A program made the translations under genes and the position numbers. From Prorocentrum cordatum (taxonomy: Eukaryota > Sar > Dinophyceae > Prorocentrales > Prorocentraceae), in the NCBI GenBank assembly GCA_963575745.1, contig CAUYUJ010005747.1, forward strand, positions 230,001 through 294,000: 64,000 nucleotides of DNA, in the 5' to 3' direction. The notes below the pieces were generated by a model. It searched no databases and had not been told where the DNA came from. It was given only the letters and a program-made list of their open reading frames with translations. This document shows, in pieces, positions 9,816-21,492 of this stretch. Every line of letters starts with the position of its first letter. Position 1 is the first letter of the stretch.

Positions 9816-11104
9816 AATGATAATGTCAGTTCACTAAGTGAAGGCAAATGGAGCCTTTAAACCAAGGGGGGTGGATGCTTCCCTTCATGGGAGAGTCTCG
9901 CCTTCTCGGCCTTGGCTAAAGACTTGGGCCACAGACCTTGGCGGATCATCCTTAAAGAACCCTCGCCCGTCGGTGTGGCTCGAGATTCACACAACTTACG
10001 CAGCTTCACATTCTGAAGACTGGCGAAGGCGCCGCAACAGCCACAAAAGCAAAGACCCAACTTGGTACTAAGGTTCATACTGCGCAATTCGTGCTCCCAG
10101 ACCCCGGCCACGTGTAGCCTGTGCCCCAACGGAATCGTATGAAAATCCCCACTCAGGCTGAGGGGTTCGAAACACTGGGTCGACGTCCAGACCTCGAGGC
10201 GCTCCTTCGAAGCGGACCCCGGGGTCCTGGCTGTAGCCGGCCACTGCCCCGCCCCCACCGCCCTTCGACGCCCGGCCCCACGGGGGTGAAGGGGAACTGG
10301 AACACACAAATAAATCCACACAAATAAAGATATCCCCCATATTTTCCCATATTTTCTGGGTTTCTGTCTTCCCCCCCACTTCCCATATTTTCCAATATTT
10401 TCTGGGAATCGCCGATGAATTGTGTCTGTGTGTTTCCTCCCCTCCTGAGGGGGGGCGACCCCGCAGGCCGGGGGCTGTGCTGTGTCCCGCCGGCCCCGCG
10501 GGGGGGCCCCGGGTCGGACGGACGCCGACTGCCGCGTCCGCGCGCCGGAGCGCGCGGGCGCGCGCCCTGCAGGCGACGGCGGGGGGGGCTGGAGCCCCAC
10601 GCAGCCCTTCGTGGTATGCTTCGGGCCGTTGGTGGTGCTGTCTATGCGGGCCCCCCGGAGAGTCCAGGATAGAATCGATGAAACGGATCGGCGATCGAAA
10701 CGACTCGGATCGGCGGAAATCGGAAGCCGAGGCGGGAGAAGTCGGATCGGCGGGAATCGGTAGGCTCCAGTATGTCTCCAGGCAAGAATCGGAGTCCAGA
10801 TCGGCATCCGAAGTCGGTTCGAATCGGCATCAGCAGCCGTCGAAAGATCGGACCGAACCCGAGGAACCGAAACGGGCCCTGGGCCCCCCCGCGTGCATGC
10901 CCAGCGGTCCCCCTCCGCGCCCGGCCCTGGCACGCGGCCCCCCCGCCTCCGCGGCACGCGGGCGTGCCCGCGGGCCCCCCCCCCAGCACGCCCAGCGGCA
11001 CGCGGGCACGCCCAGAGGCCGCCCTCTGCCGATGAAGGAGCGCGGGAAGACGTGCCCGCGCCCCCCCCGCGCGACGAGTCGGCGGCGCCCCCAGAGGGGG
11101 AGGG
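9816..11104. other. Non-coding interval with ATCGG-rich stretch
   Basis: No gene supported. About 10342-10400 is the inverted copy of the repeat at 1-60. About 10655-10870 is crowded with ATCGG/TCGGAT words in both orientations. A 366-codon minus-strand frame crosses the interval but is biased by composition and has no domain I recognise. Confidence 0.4.
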
Positions 11105-11260
11105 GAGGGTGAGGAGGCCTTCTCAGAAGGCTCGGGAGTCTGACCTGCAGAGAGGTGTTGGAGCCTCTCGCGAAGACACCGACAAACTCCTCAGAAGGCG
11201 CGCGAGGGCTTCCGAGAAGCCACGCCGCCTTCTGAGAAGGTCTTCTCCTTCTCACTTCAC
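11105..11260. repeat. Cluster of CTTCTCAGAAG palindromes, locus 1
   Basis: Near-palindromic words CCTTCTCAGAAGG, CTCCTCAGAAGG, CTTCCGAGAAG and CCTTCTGAGAAGG occur within 150 bp. The same words cluster again at 57945-58190. Confidence 0.5.
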
Positions 11261-11892
11261 TCGCCCTCGCTCGGCGCCGAATGAGGGGCAACGATGGGGG
11301 GAGACTGGCATTCGCCGAGACGTCGCGGATATATCGGCGATGGGCCCCGACAGCGCAGCCACACGTTCCTGGGTTGGGGCTGTCGGGCCCCCATCGGCGA
11401 TCAATAGGCGATTGGGGTTCGATGAACCCTCCCCTATGCCTTTCCCCCCCAGACCCCCGACGTCGTGATTTTTTCATTACGTCGACCCTTGGAGGTCTCG
11501 ACCCATTCCCCTGGACCGGTTTTTCATTCTGAGTCGTTTTTGATGGTCTCGAGGGCCGGCAAGGGCCCCCAGAGGCCGAGAACAGCAAAAAACCTCACGT
11601 CATGATTTTCTCATTACCCGAAAGGGTCTGGGACGGTCGTTGCCCCTGACGAACGCCCGATCGAACTACTCCACGCGCACGGGCGGAAGCGGCAGCCCCA
11701 AGAGAGAGCCGCCCCCTCCTCCTCGCCATCGTCGTGACCCAGTAATGACGAACACAGACGGGTCTTACGCGAAACGGCGTAGCGACCTTAGGCCGCATTT
11801 TAGGCGGGCCGCTAGCGCGGCACGCTACACTTGAAGCGAGGGCACTTACTCGCGACGCGGTCAGCCCGTTTTTTTCGCACCGTCACTCAAAG
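11261..11892. other. Non-coding interval
   Basis: No gene recognised. It contains ATCGGCGAT words like those near 57380-57500. Confidence 0.35.
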
Positions 11893-12050
11893 GATAACAT
11901 ACACATGAATGCCCGGAGGTCCGCGCGGAATTCTTGGCTCGACGCTGGGCACCCCTTGCGCGCGGAGCGGATCAGGGGCGGCGCCAGAGGCGCCGCCAGG
12001 AGGGCCCTGAGCCGATCAGCGCGTACCTCCGACAACTTACGTGTATGCCA
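11893..12050. mobile_element. Fold-back element, second copy, decayed
   Basis: Arms CATACACATGAATG...GGAGGTCCGCGCGG on the left and ...TACCTCCGACAACTTACGTGTATG on the right are imperfect inverted repeats related to the arms at 9401-9547. The centre holds the hairpin GGCGGCGCC...GGCGCCGCC. Confidence 0.5.
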
Positions 12051-12144
12051 GTCTTTGCTCCCCGAATCCTCACCACTATTAGGAGGCAACTACTTGGAGA
12101 TCTTCTTCGGAAGGACTACGGAGGACTAAGCCCAATTGGGGGGC

Positions 12145-12232
12145 TGCTACGCAAGATTAGGCCGCGGATTAAGCGGGATTAAATAGGATTGAGCGGGACT
12201 AAGCGGGATTTAGCCGGATTAAAACCGGAATT
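12145..12232. repeat. GGATTAAGCGG minisatellite
   Basis: About seven tandem 11-12 bp units (GGATTAAGCGG, GGATTAAATA, GGATTGAGCGG, GACTAAGCGG, GATTTAGCCGG). Confidence 0.6.
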
Positions 12233-12435
12233 CGGACCAGGGCAAAGCCAGAATTAAACCTCCCAAGAATTGCACCCGAACCACTGTCATGCTCCGCCTC
12301 CTCCCCGTCTGCCTCCACCCCCGCCTGCACCCCTCCCGCGCCCGGCGCATCTCCTCCGAGGCGCCAGCGGCCGCTCCGCGCCGGGCGCACGCGGCCAGGG
12401 CCAGCAGGGCTCTGGTCGGCGCCTGCACCCAAAGA

Positions 12436-12540
12436 TGTGAGGAAGGAGGAGGAGGAGGAGGAGGAGGAGGAGGAGGAGGAGGAGGAGGAGGAGGAGGAGG
12501 AGGAGGGAGGAGGAGGAGGAGGAGGAGGAGGAGGGAGGGA
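12436..12540. repeat. (GGA)n tract
   Basis: About 100 bp of nearly uninterrupted GGA triplets. Confidence 0.8.
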
Positions 12541-12597
12541 CCACTGACCACCAACTTTTTGCGGCGGGTCACTGACAACGTGGTACCCACACCGCCT

Positions 12598-13337
12598 TCA
12601 AGCGGGCGCCCACGCGATCGAAACCGAACCGATTTTGTTGAGGCCGGCGATGGCCACTTTTGTTGATCCTTTTTCTTCATCCCATGACATCTGCTCTCCT
12701 CTCGACATGTACGGTACTGAAACGAGCAAGAGTGCGCATACCAACGAAGTGAAACCAACAGACAAACGTTCAATCGAATTTGCAGCTCGTACTCGTCGCA
12801 TACACTTTGTCCTCAAAGACGTACGCCTTATATCAAAACATAAGATGGATGTCAAAACCACACCTTGGTGACAAGGATCGGCGTGGCACTTGTATCAACA
12901 TGGTAGATGGTGGAACGAACACACACGCGCAACAAAAACACACCCAGGTCGTACGTTATTCTGGATGCAGCAGCGAACAAAGAATTCCCACAACGTCCTC
13001 TCCAACTACGGCTACCTCACACTTCACATGATTGCGCTTCGGCTCCGCCTTCGTATACCCCCCGAGTCGACCGATGTGGCACAGTCGCCGTCGACATAAT
13101 TTATGATAGGTGTCCAAAAATATTACGCAACGTCGCTAACACGGCACGACTCGGGCAGTCCCAGCCTACCAGGCGGCCACACGGCAGGCTGGGGTGGGGT
13201 TGCTGCATTCCCCAACGACGTGGGCGACACGACTGCAAAAGGCCACAATGGATAATGTTGGCACAGGTGTCTTGACCATTTTGGTAGGGTATCAACGTTG
13301 AAAAAGGGCACTGCTTCACTTTAATTAAATAACCCAA
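12598..13337 (-). pseudogene. Degenerate non-LTR retrotransposon fragment (possible)
   Basis: This stretch is lower in GC than its surroundings. On the minus strand its 5' part (KVKQCPFSTLI, 13337 leftward) is matched by the plus strand at about 47290-47335 (TVKQCPLQYQ), including flanking non-coding bases, so both belong to one dispersed family. Near 12598-12861 the minus frame reads RRVRAANSIERLSVGF...LLVSVPYMSRG, which resembles a strand of the endonuclease domain of RTE-like LINEs. Frames are broken and no catalytic residue can be assigned. Alternatively it is an unrelated repeat. Confidence 0.35.
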
Positions 13338-14369
13338 AATGTTGCCCCAACGGCTGCCCGATGTGCAGTTTCGTAAAGATACCTCATTTGATGGGTTATC
13401 TTTTTATTTTTGTTTGTCCCCCCCCTCGACGGTCTTGGCCATTCCCCACTCCTTCCTGCAGCGAGCGAAACATATACAAAGGCATATACATATACGAGCG
13501 AGCGACTCCTGCGTCCAATGGCATTTGCCTTGAAAGAACATCTCGGGCCCACCACGGTGACTCAACAACGGGGCGCGCGAAGTTAGACGGGCAAGATTGG
13601 GGGGGGGGGGTGCGGGGATGAAGCGCAGTGCCGATGCAAACTTGGGGCGGGGGGGGGCCTAAAGAAGATTGCAAATAGAGCCTGGGCGCACAGTGGTGGC
13701 GTCTCTCTTCTTTCTTTATCCAAGCGCTCACGATGGCTGGGGGCCCAGCCGAAACTTCCGAGGTACTCCAGAACGCGCGCCGCCGCCAGCCGCCGAGACC
13801 CACCAGGGGAAAACTTCAGGACAAAAGAAGAGGGCGAGTGGAAGGATCTGTAACTCGGGGGCGGGAGGAGGACAGACAAGGACATGCCAGAGAGAGAAGG
13901 ACAGAAAGGGCGAGGGAGGGGCGGGGGGAATAGGATCACGAAGACGAGGAGAGAGGACGCCATACACGAACACCGTCGTGCATCAACGGGCGGCAGCCAG
14001 CCGCCCTGCGGCACGCAAAACGGAGTCCTCGACGGTGGAGGATCGTGGTGTTCATTGCTCGTGGTGTCCCTTGCTCTTGCATCGTTCCTCTATTTCCCGT
14101 CGTGGTCCCATCCCCTCCCTGCCCTCGTGATCCCCTCACCTCTGTCCCCGAAGCCTTGTTTCGTACGGTTCCGCCCTCCAGGGCCAAAACCAAGCGACAA
14201 AATTAAGAAATGGTGACGCTTCGTTTTGAACCGATTTCAATATTCAAACGATCGCCCTCCTCCTCCCCCCCATCGCCGTCCACTTCGTCACGTGCTTTAT
14301 CCCTCACACCGCCCCCCTTACGATGTCAGCCCCTATGGGTCCTCTTTTGACCGTCTCAAGCCTCAACTC
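13338..14369. other. Non-coding interval
   Basis: No gene recognised. It contains G9-G10 homopolymer runs and CCCCC-rich stretches. The 3' flank of the minus-strand gene that ends at about 14370 probably lies here. Confidence 0.35.
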
Positions 14370-17290
14370 TCACGCAGAGCTGGGGCACCTGGGGGCCTTG
14401 AAGGGGGTCTTCTTTGGCGCCTTCGCGGCGTCGGGCGAGGGCTCAGGGCCGTCGCCGCCGCTGGCGCAGACCGCCGCGGCGGCGCTGGGCGCCGAGGTCG
14501 AATCCTCGGAACCGACGACCTCCACCAACTTCGGGGGCAGGTCAGCGAAGTTGACCATGACCCTCTCCGTCACGCACTTCCGAGCATCGTTCTTGCCGAT
14601 GCCAGTCAAGCAGGCATTGCACAAGACGGTGCTGCACATCAGCACCGCCGCGGACTTCTTGAGCCCCCTTGCCCGCGGCAGGTTCACGATGGCCTCGTTC
14701 AGGCGGTTGGCGGACAGGGGGTCGAGCCAGTGCAACGAGCTGCGAGCGACCCCCAAGTCCTCGAGCGCACGCTCCACGGGGCCGAAGGACATCACGAAGG
14801 ACCCGACGGCCTTCATATCCTGCTCCTTCGTGGGGTCTCTGGTCGGCGACGCCAGCCACGACTGCTTGCCCTCTCCGCCGAAATCCCACGCCGATATCAA
14901 AGCCAGGAGGTTCTCACCATCGGGGCCGTACTTATTCAAGAAGGCCTGGGTGCCCCAGAGGTCGACCTTCTTCAAAATGTCTTGGAACCGCTTCCCCCAT
15001 TCGCCGATGAGCACGGGCTTCCACTCCTTCAGCTCCGCCTTATCCCCAACTGGGGCAACCAAGTCAGCGTGCGACTTCAGCGCGCTCGTCGCCTGCATGC
15101 AGCCAACCAACTTCCCCTGAAGGCAGGAGGTCGCGGTGCCCTTGATCAAATTGTAGGCTCGAACTGCGGCGACGTGCAACTGGACGTCGGGAGGCAACGC
15201 GTCCTTGAGTTCGGAGGCCACCTGCAAGAACTTAGGCGTCGCCCTGAAGCAACTGTCCGAAGCAACGACGTGGCCGACCCAATCTAGACCGGCTGGCTCG
15301 AGGGTCGGCAGCACACTGCCTTGTTGAACGTCTCGGCGCGCATCGCGGGCAAGGCGTCGTCCGACGGCAACTTCGGCGCGCAACTGATCACCGACTCGTC
15401 CTGCCAGGCATCGCTCCACTGCATCAAGCTGCTTTCACAGGGCTTCATGCCGCACTGGGTCTTCACGATGTTCACCTTCACGATCACATCACACCTGCTC
15501 TTCATATCCTTGATGGTTGCCCTCGCGGGTGGCGGGATATCGAACAGCAGGATGGGCCAAGCAACTTTAGACAAAACCTTGAACGGGTCCGCATCGCCAC
15601 AATCGCCTCGGCTAGAAAGACACTCCAAAGCCACGCCATGGTATACCGCCTCGAGCGAGGCCCATGGAGAAGTTGTTGTCGTACCCCAGGATGCGCGAAA
15701 TTGAATCGCACAGCAAACGGACGACATTGTCCCTGAGCGCCACGTGCGCGGCGTAGTCTACGTCCTTGGTGTCGCCGTTGTCGTCGAGGCCGTCGAAGTA
15801 CTTCGAGAAGGCCTCGACGCTGGCGAGGATCTCGTCATCAGCAGCCATGCCCCCGATCATCCCCCAGAGTGAAGCGATGCCGCGTTGGTTGTCAAGCCTG
15901 CAGATCGCATCTCCGAGGCCTTCAACAAATTGCCGCACCGACTTGACGACGGAGTCCTGCAGGACACAGTCGCCAGCGCACCCCGCTGACGAAGAGGTTG
16001 GCAAGCGGTCCCATGCAGCCTTTGCCCAGCAAGCGGTGCCCGCACTGACGCGCATGCACGCGCGAAGCCGAGAGCTTAGCTTGCCCTTGTTGTTCACGAG
16101 CTGCACTCCCAAAACCCAGAGGGCGCGCGGGGGCTTATCCTTCGGGTCGGTTGCATGTACCTGGGCGAAACAACGAAGGGCGTGTAGGTCGGCTAAGGCC
16201 ACTGGGCACCACCCAGTTGCATCGTTGATGCCTTGGCTGCTGGTGTCGATGGCGTCCATATCGCACTCCACAAGAATGGCGCTGCAACTGCCCATGATGT
16301 CGATGAAACTCTGCATGCTGTTCTTTTTGATGACCTTGTCGGTGAACGTCTAATGTTCATCTGGACGGCAGCCGACTGATCGGAAGACCCACCGATGATT
16401 GCGACTGAGAGTGCTTTATCGTCGTCCTTCTGGTACTTCGCCACCTGCAGCCCGAGCTTCACGACGTCGGCGGACGAATGTGAGACCAGCGTCAGCATCA
16501 GTGTCGAAGAGACGTTCGCCATTGTGGCCTCGTCGATCTTCTTGAAGAAGTCGATGCCAGTCTCGCCCAGCTGAAGCACCACCGACTCAGGCGAATCCCT
16601 CAACATCGCCACGAAGTTGCGGGCATCCTCAAACTGCACCGAGAGCTGGTAGAGCTCCTCGGCCACGGCGGCCGCGCCCTCCTGGTCCAGGGACGACGTC
16701 TTCGATGCTCTTGCGCTCAGGCGGGTGAGGAGGTTCTCGAAGTCGCGGTTCCTGTACTTCCTGGACCAGAGCAACGAGTTCCCCCAGTTGGACTCGCCTT
16801 CCTCGATCAGCTGGCGCCCGCCATCGACGCTGTTGGCGTTGGTCTGCTTGTGCTTCTTGGGCTTCGCAGTCGGCGGTTCCTCCGGGCCCTCGGACGCCTT
16901 GATCTTGGAAACCATGCAGGGCGTCCTCGGTGAAGGCCCCGAGGAGCAGCCCGCGTCGCTCCGCGGGCCGCCCTTGTCATTCTGGTACCTGCGGAGCCCG
17001 TGCCCGAGCGACTGCGGCCGATTGCTGCGACAACTCAGAACGCTGCTGGCGCCATCAAGCTCCGAACCGTCTGAGATCGACACTAGGGCCCGACTTGACG
17101 CAGACGATCCTCCGGCACCAAGACCCATCTGCGCGCCGACAGGGTTGCGAGGGCGCCTCGTCGCTCGCACGATGCCGACTCCTTCGGCGTCTCCCCGATG
17201 CTGCAATCTGGCGGTCTCTTCGTCCTCGTGCATCTCCTGCGCGCCGAAGCTGGCGGACTTCTTGGCGGCGCGCTTGAAGCGGCAACTGCC
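14370..17290 (-). pseudogene. Exon 2 of an unknown protein gene, broken by three frame changes
   Basis: Continues the gene from 18165. The first part (GSCRFKRAAKKSASFGAQEMHEDEE...) runs open to near 16350, then reading moves to other frames at about 16350 (MNI to TFTDKVIKKNSMQSF), 15665 and 15310, and ends ...KAPKKTPFKAPRCPSSA near 14370. Protein-like sequence continues on both sides of each switch without a gap, so these are 1- or 2-base indels and not introns. The second switch restores the frame used before the first. Frame changes can be mutations in a dying copy or assembly errors; they do not lie in long homopolymers. The product is hydrophilic and globular in character. I do not recognise a domain, and no membrane segment or catalytic motif is evident. 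Confidence 0.5.
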
Positions 17291-17505
17291 CTCCAGATTT
17301 TGTTTTGGGGGGCGGTGGCGCCATGGCGCGCCAGCGGGACGCTGCGAGTCGAAGTGGGGGGCCGGAGTCCCGAGATGGGGGGTGGGGACCAGGAAGTCCC
17401 GAATACACACCTTTTCGTTCAATGGAGCCGCGAGGCCCCTCGGATTCGGATCCTCAGACGCGGCGTGCCAAGACGCCCCCGCCCCTCCGAGCCCCCTCAA
17501 CAGAC
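17291..17505 (-). other. GT-AG intron
   Basis: On the minus strand exon 1 ends ...AAG CCG GAG and is followed by GTCTGTTGA. Exon 2 starts GGC AGT TGC after AAAATCTGGAG. Splicing GAG to GGC is phase 0 and removes an immediate TGA stop (17499-17497), joining two protein-like frames. Length 215 bp. Confidence 0.55.
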
Positions 17506-18165
17506 CTCCGGCTTCTCGACGACGAAAACCCCGTACTCGCCCGTCTCGCCCCAGCCGCGCTCGAAGCCCAGCTCCTTCTCGATGTGACCGACGAGCTCGT
17601 CCTCGTCGTCGAAGTCCAAGTTGCGCGACTCCGCGAACTCGCCGAGCTCTTCAAACACGCCCTCCTCGAATGCCTCATCGAAGCGCTCCTCGCCCTTCTT
17701 CGACGTCGCCGACGTGTTAGCCGAATGCTCGGCCTGCATCCTGTTCTCCCATGAGGCTCTGTCCTTCCTGAGGTTCTCCTGGCGCCCCTGCTCCGCTGGG
17801 TCCTTCTCCCCCCGCATCCTCAAGACATCCGCCTGCTTGGTTCCGACTGGGAAGTACTTCTGCCTGACGTAAATGCAATGGCCGCACTCGTTACCCATGG
17901 GAACCTTCTCTCCAGCTTTATTCCGTTCGCACTTCGGCCACCACAAGTAGACGCTGCCCTTGCAGTGCCTGTCGTTTTGGTGAGTGGTCTGATCGCAGCT
18001 TTTGCACAGCCTCGCGCGCGCGAGCAAGAGCTCGCGCTTCGCAACCAGCTCAGACTCAGGCTCCTCGCCCTCGGGCACCGCGGAACTCTTCTCTATTCGC
18101 CTCCTCCTGGAAGCCTGATCCCTGTCCTGCTGCTTGCCGACGCGGGCGACGCCGCGCTTGCCCAT
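17506..18165 (-). CDS. Exon 1 of an unknown protein with a Cys/His cluster
   Basis: Starts at an ATG (MGKRGVARVGKQQ). The first 50 residues are Lys/Arg-rich and could be a nuclear signal. Then comes a probable zinc-binding cluster, CKSCDQTTHQNDRHCKG ... WPKCERN ... GNECGHC (CxxC, H/C and CxxC spacing), followed by YFPVGTKQADVLRMRGEKDP and a long acidic, probably helical tail (GEERFDEAFEEGVFEELGEF). I do not recognise the family; proteins with such a cluster ahead of charged helices are, from memory, numerous in dinoflagellate genomes. The exon ends at a GT donor in phase 0. The longer open frame up to 18324 lacks protein-like sequence before this ATG. The downstream exon is frame-broken, so the gene as a whole may be dead. 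Confidence 0.55.
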
Positions 18166-18324
18166 GGCGGCGGGCGCGCTGGCTGCAGCGCTGCAGCGAC
18201 GAAGGAGGCTGGAGGCTGGCTGGGCTGACTGGCGAGCCCTGGCTCGCGGAAGGCCCCAAAGGCCCTGCCCGAATCCCGAGCTCAAACGGTTGCGGACATT
18301 CAAGGGCAATGCGGTGGACGGCAC

Positions 18325-18894
18325 CTCCAGGCCAAAACCAAAGGCGACATGCCCTGGGCGAGTGAGCGGGGCAGAGCAGGGCCAACCCTGAACGCTTTCG
18401 GTTCTGCCGAAGAATGCTCAGAGCATCTCCGATACGTATTCATACTGAGAACGGACCAGCCCCGCGATGTAAACGCGGGAAGCGCCAAAGGAGGACGACA
18501 AGGGCGTGCGATTAAGCAAGCCAAGCTGGAGTCCTGAACGGCCTGCCCACTCATGGCAGAAAGACTGGCTCAAGTACGCATGTTGACGATTCCTCACGTT
18601 GGCCATGGGAACGACATTGGGGGGGGGGCACTCCGAATCACTCGAACGGGCTCGTCTGGGCCAGTCTCGGCCCCGGCCAACGCCACATCATCATGGCAGA
18701 ATGGTAGCCCGTAAGAGACACAGTTGCACGTTGCCTACTGTGTGAGGCTGTCTCAAGCGAAACGACTCAGCGGCCACGCGGTGGGTAATGCCGTTGTTGG
18801 AAACACCAGGTGCTATTATGTGCGTTGGTGTGAGCATATACAAACGGTCATGCACATCCTCCGCGCGCGCCGCATAGCGCCTACAGTTGTACGC
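18325..18894. other. Non-coding interval
   Basis: 5' flank of the minus-strand gene. I found no full spliced-leader copy; the words CAGGCCAAAACC here are only weakly similar. A G9 run lies at about 18620. Confidence 0.35.
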
Positions 18895-20335
18895 AACGAA
18901 AGCGATGTGAACTCGAAAACCCACTAGAGAAAACCCAATGTAAATCTTTGTTTATCCGATCGGGAGCGGCGGCCATCTCAAGGTGCGAATATCAAAACCG
19001 CATGCGCCAGTGCGTGCGCGGTGTTATGTGTGTAGCGCGCACGCAAGGCTATACCATGGGGACGATGTTACCCTGAAAACCCAATTTGGAAAACCCGATG
19101 TAACAGCTCATTTTCTGATCTGAAGACGCGGCCATCTGAATGTGCGACTATCACAATACGATTACGCAAGCACGCGCCGTTCCGCGTGTCGCGTGTATGC
19201 AGTTCTATACATCGTGAGCGATGTTAACTCGAAAACCCAATAGGGAAACCCAATGTAAATGTTCATTCTCTGAGCGGAAGAGGCGATCATCTGATTCCGC
19301 GTTTTTTTTTCGTTTTTTTGATAAAAAAAGGCTTACGCCAACGCAAGACGCGAAGCGCGCGCGCCGATCCGTTCCGTGGGTAGTGTGTATGCAATTCTAT
19401 ACCATGGGGATCGATGTTAACTCGAAAACCACATAGGGAAAACCCAATGTAAATTGTCATTCCCTGAGCGGGAGAGGCGATCATCTCAATGTCAAAACCG
19501 CGTGAACCAGCGCGCGCCGCGGCGCGCCCGCGAACCTCCGCGTGTGTAGCGTGCGCGAAGTGCTATACAACGTGACGAAATTAGCTCGAAAACCCAAAAG
19601 GGAAGTCCGCAAGTAAATCTGCATTACATGAGCGGATGACGCGGCCTTCTCAATGCGCGAGTACCAAAAACTGCTGACGCAAACGCGCGCCGCGGCGCGC
19701 GCGCGCGCCGTTCCGTTCCGTGCGCAACGCGTCTGAAATTCTATACAATGTGAGCGATGTTAGCTCGAAAGCCCATAATGGGCAAAACCCAATGTAAGTT
19801 TCCATTGCCTGAGCGGACGAGGTGGTTATCTCGTTGTGCGGTTAGCAGAACCGCTTGCACGAAACAGCATGCGCCGCGGCGCGCGCGTGCGCCGCTCCGT
19901 GCGCAACGTGTCTGCAATTCTATACAACGCGAGCGATGTTAGCTTGAAAACCCAATGGGCAAAACCCAATGTAAATATTCATTCTCTGAGCGGAAGACGC
20001 GGCCATCTCACTGAGCGATTACCAGAAACCACTGACGCCAAGGCGCGCCGCGGCGCGCGCGCGCGCCGTGGCGCGTGTCGCGTGCATGCAATTCTATACC
20101 GCGGGAGCGATGTCAACTCGAAAACCCAATGGGGAAAACCCAATGTAAATTTTCATTCGCTGAGCGGAAGAGGCGATCATCTCACTGCGCGATTTTTTTG
20201 TATAATAACAAAAAAAAACTTAGGCGCGCCGCGGCGCGCGCGCGCGTTCCCGTTTCCGTCTGCAGCGCGCGCGCAGTTTGTTCTGTTCGATACAATGTGA
20301 GCGACGTTAACTCAACAACCTAATGGAGACAACTC
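18895..20335. repeat. Satellite array, about 160-195 bp units, nine copies
   Basis: The word GATGTTAACTCGAAAACCCA (or a close variant) starts units at 18903, 19063, 19223, 19413, 19578, 19757, 19935, 20109 and 20303. Each unit continues AAAACCCAATGTAAAT, CATT..CTGAGCGGA, GAGGCGATCATCTCA, then an alternating CGCG-rich block (GCGCGCCGCGGCGCGC) and CAATTCTATACAA. Unit length varies mainly in the CG-rich block and in short A/T runs. No coding potential. Confidence 0.8.
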
Positions 20336-21260
20336 GCACGTAAATGCTTTTATCTTCTCATCGGGGAAGGGGTAGTCCCAATGCGCGCGACACGCAGGAG
20401 GTACATGCACCACGCACAGCGCGCGCGGCGCGAACGATGTTTTTGCATCTTGAAGCGCAGACAAGCCACCATGTTGGTTTGGGAAACGAAGTGATTCCAT
20501 AGCGGTGGCCGATCGGATGTCAAAATACCATAGACCCGCTATGTATCTATATATAAACACGTTTAGCCATCATGAGTGAGGGGGGGGGGGGGGGGGGGGG
20601 GGGCTCGCGCGCGCGCCGTTCGATGGCTGGGCCAGCTGGACGTCTATGGTGGCGGTCAATTTTAACTGGGGGGCCCAGAAGCCAAAGCCGTCAGGGATCA
20701 GGTTTATGCTGCATGCCAGCATGTCGGCGTCTCTCTTGCAGAGGGTACACTGATCCATCGCACGCGCCACGCGCGCGCCATGCAAAGGCTGGGCTTCTAC
20801 ATATCTGCCCCATGTTAACATGAACGTTGCACGGTGGGCTCAATGTACCGCGAACAATGATCTACGCACGCGCACATGGCACGTGCTGTGGTTCTACAAG
20901 CGACCATGGAGGCTGACATGTTGGCCGCTGACCTCGACAGCTGAAGTGCGCCACCAACGACGACCGAACCGAACCAATTTCCAAATTCTAGATAACATTG
21001 GCCATCGGGGCGCACATGGAGCCCGTGGAGTCTTCCAATGCGAACGCGACCGTCGCGAAGGCTGAGCCGAAATCCAAGTGATGATGACTTAGCTTCGCGA
21101 CCAGCAAGACACCTATTCTTCTGCGCGCCATCTGGCATGTGACACCTGGCATCTGGCATATGTCTGGCAAAGCTGCGCGCTCTGGCATCGGTCATATCAA
21201 AATGCGCGCGGCCTGGTGTCAAACATGGGTCACCATTGTGAAGGAAACCTGCTTATTCCG
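20336..21260. other. Non-coding interval with a G23 homopolymer
   Basis: An uninterrupted G run lies at about 20580-20603. No gene recognised. Confidence 0.4.
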
Positions 21261-21269
21261 GTCTGTTCA

Positions 21270-21492
21270 AGTTTATACAGGCCGCAATCAGGTTTTATTC
21301 AGGCGCATTCAGGTTTTTTTAAATTTATTCAGGGTTTATTCAGGTTCAGGCAGTGTGTATTCAGGTTCATTCAGGGTTTGTTCAGGTTCATGCAGGTTTA
21401 TTCAGGTTCCATTCAGGTTAACCATGACAAAACCTGATTATTCAGGTTCGTTCAGGTCATTCATGCTTATTCACGTTCATGCAGGTTTATGA
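21270..21492. repeat. TTCAGGTT minisatellite
   Basis: Some 18 copies of a roughly 10-bp unit, TTCAGGTTYA with TTTATTCAGG variants, in one orientation. Confidence 0.7.

Noticed and set aside
9857-10957. 366-codon minus-strand frame
   Set aside because: Covers dispersed repeats and ATCGG-rich DNA; no recognisable domain, composition-driven.
18325-18350. Possible spliced-leader relic upstream of gene 1 (CAGGCCAAAACC, read on the minus strand)
   Set aside because: Only TTTTGGC matches the leader; a stretch that short is expected by chance.
18895-20335. Regular array considered as CRISPR
   Set aside because: Whole units are conserved with no unique spacers; eukaryotic context; a satellite explains it.
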